In this document: positions 60,325 to 64,000 of the stretch, in pieces
How the letters are laid out: each line of letters begins with the position of its first letter
Numbering within the stretch: the first letter of the stretch is position 1
Assembly (NCBI RefSeq): GCF_024746795.1
Contig: NZ_CP080524.1
Span: 5,062,001-5,126,000, forward strand
Source of the DNA: Mesorhizobium sp. AR10
GTDB taxonomy: Bacteria > Pseudomonadota > Alphaproteobacteria > Rhizobiales > Rhizobiaceae
DNA: 64,000 bases
Reading direction: 5' to 3'
Program-made: the position numbers and the translations under genes
The notes under the pieces: model-generated
Databases searched by the model: none
Seen by the model: the letters and a program-made list of their open reading frames with translations, nothing else
What the model was told of the DNA's origin: nothing

Positions 60325-61578
60325 ATGCATCGACACCTTATCGACGCCCCGCCCTTGGCGATGGATGCAGACAGCATTGAGGCAGGACGCCTTGACGCGC
60401 TCGACCGTTTTGACGTGATGGATACGCCGCGCGAGGAAGCGTTCGACCGCATTACCCGCCTGATAAGGAACATCTTCGATCTGCCGATCGCCATCGTTTC
60501 GATGATCGATGGCCACAGGCAGTGGTACAAAGCCTATGACGGGCTGGGCAACCGCGAAGTCGCCCGCAGCGAGACCTTTTGCAAATACACCATGCAGGAA
60601 CTGCTGCCGGTCGTTGTCCCCGATGCACGGGACGATATACGTTTTGCACGGCACCCGAGTGTTGCCGGCGATCCGCATTTCCGATTCTATGCCGGCGTGC
60701 CCTTGCGCACCGGCGATGGCCACAACATCGGCACGGTGTGCGCCATCGGCTACGAACCGCGGCAGTTCAGCCCGCGGGAAACCGCGATCCTCTGCGATCT
60801 CGCACAACTGGCGATGGACGCGCTTGAACTGCGCCAGCTTGCCGCCGTGGACAGCCTGACGGGCGTCCTGTCGCGCCGCGCCTTCAAGGAACAGGGTGCA
60901 CATGCCTTGGCGCTGGCGCAGCGCCACAAGCACAATCTGGCGTGCATCGCCTTCGACCTCGATCATTTCAAATCGATCAACGACCGGCATGGCCACGCCA
61001 TGGGCGACAAGGTGCTGGCAACTGTGACCCAGGCGTGCCGGGAACACCTTCGTGGCAGCGACCTGTTTGGACGCTTGGGCGGCGAGGAGTTCGCGCTGTT
61101 GCTGCCGCACACCGATCGCCACAGCATGATCGGCGTCGCCGAAAAACTGCGCCAAGCCGTCAGCCATATCGTGGTCAGCCAAGGCCCATCGAAAGTCGGC
61201 GTCACCGCCAGCTTCGGCATGGCGGCACTCGATGCACTTACGCCGGAGATCGACACGCTGCTGGCCAACGCCGATGCGGCACTCTACGAGGCCAAGGCGG
61301 CCGGTCGTAACCGATGTATCGCCTGGCGCCCGGCAAACGACGCCCCCAAAAGCCCGCGCCGCCGCGTGCTGAAGGCGGGCCGCATCGTGTTTAACAATCG
61401 CATGTCGTCGATCGACTGCACCGTGAGGACGCTTGCCGAGGATGCTGCCGGCCTTGACGTGACCAGCGCCGTCGGCGTGCCCGAGATCTTCAACCTGGCG
61501 ATCAGGTCGGACGGGTTCGAGACGCGCTGCCGCATCATCTCCCAGACGGAACGCCACATAGAAGTCGAATTCTGCTGA
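60325..61578 (+). CDS. GAF-GGDEF-PilZ protein
   Basis: The 417-residue soluble protein has a GAF domain (about 20-165), a GGDEF diguanylate cyclase domain (about 170-330) with G-G-E-E-F and an R-G-S-D I-site five residues before it, and a C-terminal PilZ-like domain (R-R-R-V-L-K-A-G-R-I, then a diverged D/N-x-S-x-x-G region) at about 345-415. It combines c-di-GMP synthesis and possible c-di-GMP binding in one chain. The GAF domain type resembles redox or small-ligand sensors. The start at 60325 lacks a strong ribosome site. Confidence 0.88.
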   Translation: MHRHLIDAPPLAMDADSIEAGRLDALDRFDVMDTPREEAFDRITRLIRNIFDLPIAIVSMIDGHRQWYKAYDGLGNREVARSETFCKYTMQELLPVVVPDARDDIRFARHPSVAGDPHFRFYAGVPLRTGDGHNIGTVCAIGYEPRQFSPRETAILCDLAQLAMDALELRQLAAVDSLTGVLSRRAFKEQGAHALALAQRHKHNLACIAFDLDHFKSINDRHGHAMGDKVLATVTQACREHLRGSDLFGRLGGEEFALLLPHTDRHSMIGVAEKLRQAVSHIVVSQGPSKVGVTASFGMAALDALTPEIDTLLANADAALYEAKAAGRNRCIAWRPANDAPKSPRRRVLKAGRIVFNNRMSSIDCTVRTLAEDAAGLDVTSAVGVPEIFNLAIRSDGFETRCRIISQTERHIEVEFC

Positions 61579-61616
61579 AGCTGTCGTGATTGTGGCCCCC
61601 GGCCAAAGCGCGGCGA

Positions 61617-62144
61617 TCAAACCTTCCTGCGATAAGGCTCAAGCTCCGGATCGAGGTCGACCCGCACTGCATTGGTGAACACCGCCGTCGCCACCATGAT
61701 GCCGGCGAAGGCGACCAGATCGACCAGGACCGGCTCGTCGTAGCGGGCTTTCAGCCCGGCCCAGATCTCGTCGGAAACGGCGTTGGCATCGGTGGCGATG
61801 GCCTTGCCAAAAGCGATCAACAGCGCCTCGTCAGCTGTCGGCAAGAGGGTGTCGGGGTCGAGCCCGGCACCGATCAGCGCGCGGCGAAAGAAGGCGACCG
61901 GTATCTCGGCATGGCAGCTTTCAGAGATCGCCAGCGACAACAGCCAGATCGCGCGATCGTCAAGCGCCGGCCGCAGCAGGTCGCGCAAGGTGAACCATTC
62001 GGCATAGATGCGGTGGGCGATGGGCGAATGCAGTAGGATCCGCTTCATGTTGGTCATCCGGCCGCGAAGCCGCAGTTCCTCGTCATGCGCGGCGCGGATC
62101 TCGGGCGAGGCCGTGTCGTAGTCGATGAGGGAAATGCGCGCCAT
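61617..62144 (-). CDS. Carboxymuconolactone-decarboxylase-like (AhpD-fold) protein
   Basis: This 175-residue protein has the AhpD-like helical fold with S-E-S-C-H-A-E-I near residue 77 in place of the redox C-x-x-C. Single-Cys CMD proteins may act as decarboxylases or peroxidase-related proteins; the role is not set. It is downstream of the OsmC gene on the same strand, suggesting a link to peroxide stress. ATG 62144 is chosen because it begins M-A-R-I-S-L-I-D-Y-D as family members do. Confidence 0.8.
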   Translation of the reverse strand: MARISLIDYDTASPEIRAAHDEELRLRGRMTNMKRILLHSPIAHRIYAEWFTLRDLLRPALDDRAIWLLSLAISESCHAEIPVAFFRRALIGAGLDPDTLLPTADEALLIAFGKAIATDANAVSDEIWAGLKARYDEPVLVDLVAFAGIMVATAVFTNAVRVDLDPELEPYRRKV

Positions 62145-62196
62145 GGATGGCCTCGAGCGATGCGTGTGTGGAGGGCGATGGGTTCGCGGGATGCAG

Positions 62197-62622
62197 TCAG
62201 CCACCAAGCGTGGTGTGAAGCTCCGGCGACGTGCGCAGCGTGTTGCTGACCGTGCAGATGGTTTCGGCGTCCCTTGCGATGCGCTCCTTCGTCGCCTCGT
62301 CGAGATCGCCCTGGACGTCGAGCGTGATCGTGAAGCGGCCGATGCGGGAGATCTCGCCCTCGGCCTTTTCGCCTGATACCTCGGCGCGCACCTCGCCGAG
62401 GCTGGCGGCAACGCCCAGGCGCGAGGCGGCGATGCGCGCACTCAGCACCATGCAAGCGGCCACCGAGGCATAGAGCAGGTCGAGCGGATTGAAGCCCGGC
62501 GCGCTGACCCCGGTGACGACATCGACGCTGCCGCCGGTCGGCGTGGTGACGACAGGCAAGCCGCCCGGCTGCAACACGGCCAGCGCGCCGGTGGTTCGGG
62601 TCCTGACCTTGAGCTCACTCAT
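62197..62622 (-). CDS. OsmC-family protein
   Basis: The 141-residue protein has the OsmC/Ohr-like fold with the single Cys in V-A-A-C-M-V-L-S near residue 57 and G-F-N-P-L-D-L-L-Y-A near 45. The second Cys in I-C-T-V-S-N-T-L near 122 fits the redox pair of OsmC/Ohr enzymes. It reduces organic hydroperoxides. ATG 62622 (M-S-E-L-K-V-R-T) is used; 62631 is possible. The CMD-like gene follows. Confidence 0.88.
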   Translation of the reverse strand: MSELKVRTRTTGALAVLQPGGLPVVTTPTGGSVDVVTGVSAPGFNPLDLLYASVAACMVLSARIAASRLGVAASLGEVRAEVSGEKAEGEISRIGRFTITLDVQGDLDEATKERIARDAETICTVSNTLRTSPELHTTLGG

Positions 62623-62768
62623 CGCAACCATCCATTCAATCGGTCGGGCACGGCGCGATTGCCCTGACGGCGCGCCCTGCCCTGGTTGCGGTTATATGGT
62701 ACATTCGAGGCCGACGCCGCAACTCGACGCCGCATTGTCGCGTTGCTAGGCGGCTTCGAGGTTCAGCA

Positions 62769-63431
62769 ATGAAGCGCAGTCTCGCTTTCGGTGTGATTGC
62801 CGGCGTTGGCCTGCTGGGTGGCGCGGCGCTTTTGATTGTCGGTCAGTCCGCTGTCTCGCCAGACGCAATCCAGTCGTCGGTTACCCGTGCCCCTGCATTG
62901 ATCGACAGCGCCTGGAAGCTGCCGGTGGCCGCGACGTTCAATGCCGACCTTGCATGGCAATCGAACGGATCACGCTGCGGTCCGGCAAGTCTCGCAAACA
63001 CCTTCCGCTCGATCGGCGAAGAGGAGACGACCGAAGCCGAAGTCCTCGAGGGAACCGGAAAATGCTGGACCGGATATTGCATCATCGGGCTGACGCCGGA
63101 CGAGCTTGCCGACGTCGCTCAAGCGAAAACCGGGCGCAAGGTCTCCGTGCTTCGCAATCTGAGCGCCGACGAGTTCCGCGAGCACATGAAGCGCGCCAAC
63201 GATCCCGGCCGCCGCTACATCATCAACTTTACCCGTGAGACAATTTTCGGCGCCGGCGGTGGCCACTTTTCTCCGGTCGGAGGATATCTGGAGGCCGAGG
63301 ACATGGTCTTCGTCCTCGATGTCAACGAGCGCTACAAGCCTTGGCTGGTCGAGCGTGAACGCCTGTTCTCGGCGATGGACACAGTGGATAGCGACGGCGA
63401 CAAAAAGCGCGGCTTGCTGCTGATCGAGTGA
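62769..63431 (+). CDS. Phytochelatin-synthase-family protein, membrane-anchored
   Basis: This 220-residue protein has an N-terminal membrane helix or signal (about 5-25) and a phytochelatin synthase domain with the catalytic triad: Cys in S-R-C-G-P-A-S-L-A-N near 75, His in G-G-G-H-F-S-P-V-G near 165, and Asp in V-L-D-V-N-E-R near 183. Bacterial short forms often only hydrolyse glutathione to gamma-glutamylcysteine. The hydrophobic N-terminus suggests a periplasmic location, which is inference. No metal transporter is next to it. Confidence 0.85.
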   Translation: MKRSLAFGVIAGVGLLGGAALLIVGQSAVSPDAIQSSVTRAPALIDSAWKLPVAATFNADLAWQSNGSRCGPASLANTFRSIGEEETTEAEVLEGTGKCWTGYCIIGLTPDELADVAQAKTGRKVSVLRNLSADEFREHMKRANDPGRRYIINFTRETIFGAGGGHFSPVGGYLEAEDMVFVLDVNERYKPWLVERERLFSAMDTVDSDGDKKRGLLLIE

Positions 63432-63665
63432 CTACGAGCGCCATTGCACCCTCAAGCCAAACCTGGTTGTGCGCGCCGCCGCCGCGGCTTGGCGCATAGA
63501 AGTGCCTTCCCGCTGGGAAGGTCGTGGCCGAACAAGGCGATAGCGGCGCGTCCTGCCACGATGATTCAGCCCGGCTGCCCATTTGTCAGGATGTTTGCCG
63601 GCACCGATTCCGGTTCTCGGGGTGATGCGCTAGACTGGCTGCAACCGCAACCGGGCTGCCCTCCC
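63432..63665. other. Intergenic region
   Basis: No gene, promoter or repeat is convincing in these 234 bases; frames here lack coding bias. Confidence 0.35.
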
Positions 63666-64000
63666 ATGATTGTCCAGGCCTGCCTCAATGGCGCGCGCGG
63701 CGCCGACTTCCATTCTCATTTGCCGCTCGATGCCGACGCCATGGCGCGCGATGGCGCGGCCTGTATCGCCGTCGGCGCAGCCGAATTGCATGTCCACGCG
63801 CGCGGGCTCGACGGGCGGGAAAGCCTGGCGCCAGCGGCAATGGACCGGACGGTGCTGGCGCTGCGCCGCGCCTGCCCGGGAACGCTGATCGGCGTCTCCA
63901 CCGGCGCCTGGATCGAGAATGACGACCAGCGCACGCTGGTGGCCATCGCCGGCTGGCGCGAATTGCCTGACTATGCCTCGGTCAATCTCAGCGAGCCGGC
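63666..64000 (+). CDS. DUF849 / BKACE (beta-keto acid cleavage enzyme), partial
   Basis: The frame begins M-I-V-Q-A-C-L-N-G-A-R and runs off the window end. The visible about 110 residues match the beta-keto acid cleavage enzyme family (3-keto-5-aminohexanoate cleavage type): the His-containing F-H-S-H-L-P-L segment and A-E-L-H-V-H-A-R-G near residue 40 are the Zn-binding region. The enzyme condenses a beta-keto acid with acetyl-CoA and cleaves it. The substrate cannot be set from the visible part. The start is good by family, but the ribosome site is weak. Confidence 0.85.
   Translation, partial: MIVQACLNGARGADFHSHLPLDADAMARDGAACIAVGAAELHVHARGLDGRESLAPAAMDRTVLALRRACPGTLIGVSTGAWIENDDQRTLVAIAGWRELPDYASVNLSEP

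Noticed and set aside
59953..61620. 555-residue minus-strand frame opposite the GAF-GGDEF-PilZ gene
   Set aside because: Shadow frame; the plus-strand protein has complete catalytic motifs.

Overview
The window looks like chromosomal DNA of a Rhizobiales alphaproteobacterium, most likely Mesorhizobium. The signs are high GC, rhizobial small-protein families (DUF680, DUF982, DUF1236, DUF2934), a direct-repeat GTTC-N7-GTTC SOS box, minCDE, and dispersed rhizobial palindromic elements. No rRNA, tRNA, CRISPR array, integrase or transposase was found.

Layout. 1-4115: an S24/LexA-type protein end, then a leftward thiamine-precursor uptake operon (TPP riboswitch, YkoF-like protein, permease, ATPase, binding protein) with palindromic repeats at its tail and inside the permease 5' end. 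4242-12458: small rhizobial stress or envelope proteins, a family 2 glycosyltransferase, an isochorismatase-like hydrolase and secreted low-complexity proteins. 12570-16595: an OhrR-like MarR regulator divergent from a haloperoxidase-like hydrolase with strong operators, a YkvA protein, SOS-controlled dinB and an SRPBCC protein. 16828-19763: three tandem RiPP-like precursor peptides facing an SdrD-B-like membrane protein and an ATP-grasp enzyme; a fourth related peptide lies at 8488-8568. 19838-29744: an EamA exporter, a double-barrel outer-membrane protein, a histidine kinase, a diguanylate cyclase and minCDE. 29890-31996: an AT-rich three-gene island with an Mrr-like nuclease, a histidine kinase (frameshifted as read) and a receiver protein. 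32592-40092: an FAD-linked oxidase, DUF680, and a FecR / CHASE2-cyclase / export-like coiled-coil / Gly-rich envelope cluster. 40489-49814: a lysine-2,3-aminomutase-like radical SAM enzyme, small membrane and secreted proteins, a CadC-like TPR regulator, and a LysR-cupin pair. 49962-57121: a serine hydrolase (frameshifted), a glycosyltransferase, an AraC-flavoprotein pair and an ABC-F protein; degenerate copies of the hydrolase 5' end and the ABC-F 3' end lie between the two inserted modules. 57347-64000: a DUF892 protein, a PHB-depolymerase-like esterase, a 2OG-Fe(II) oxygenase, a GAF-GGDEF-PilZ protein, CMD-like and OsmC proteins, an exported phytochelatin-synthase-like protein and the start of a DUF849/BKACE gene.

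The points most worth attention are the nuclease/kinase/receiver island, the tandem RiPP-like peptides with a lasso-type leader but no acidic core residue, the repeat junction at 52758-52905, and a recurring one-base homopolymer loss that breaks or fuses several genes and may be sequencing error.
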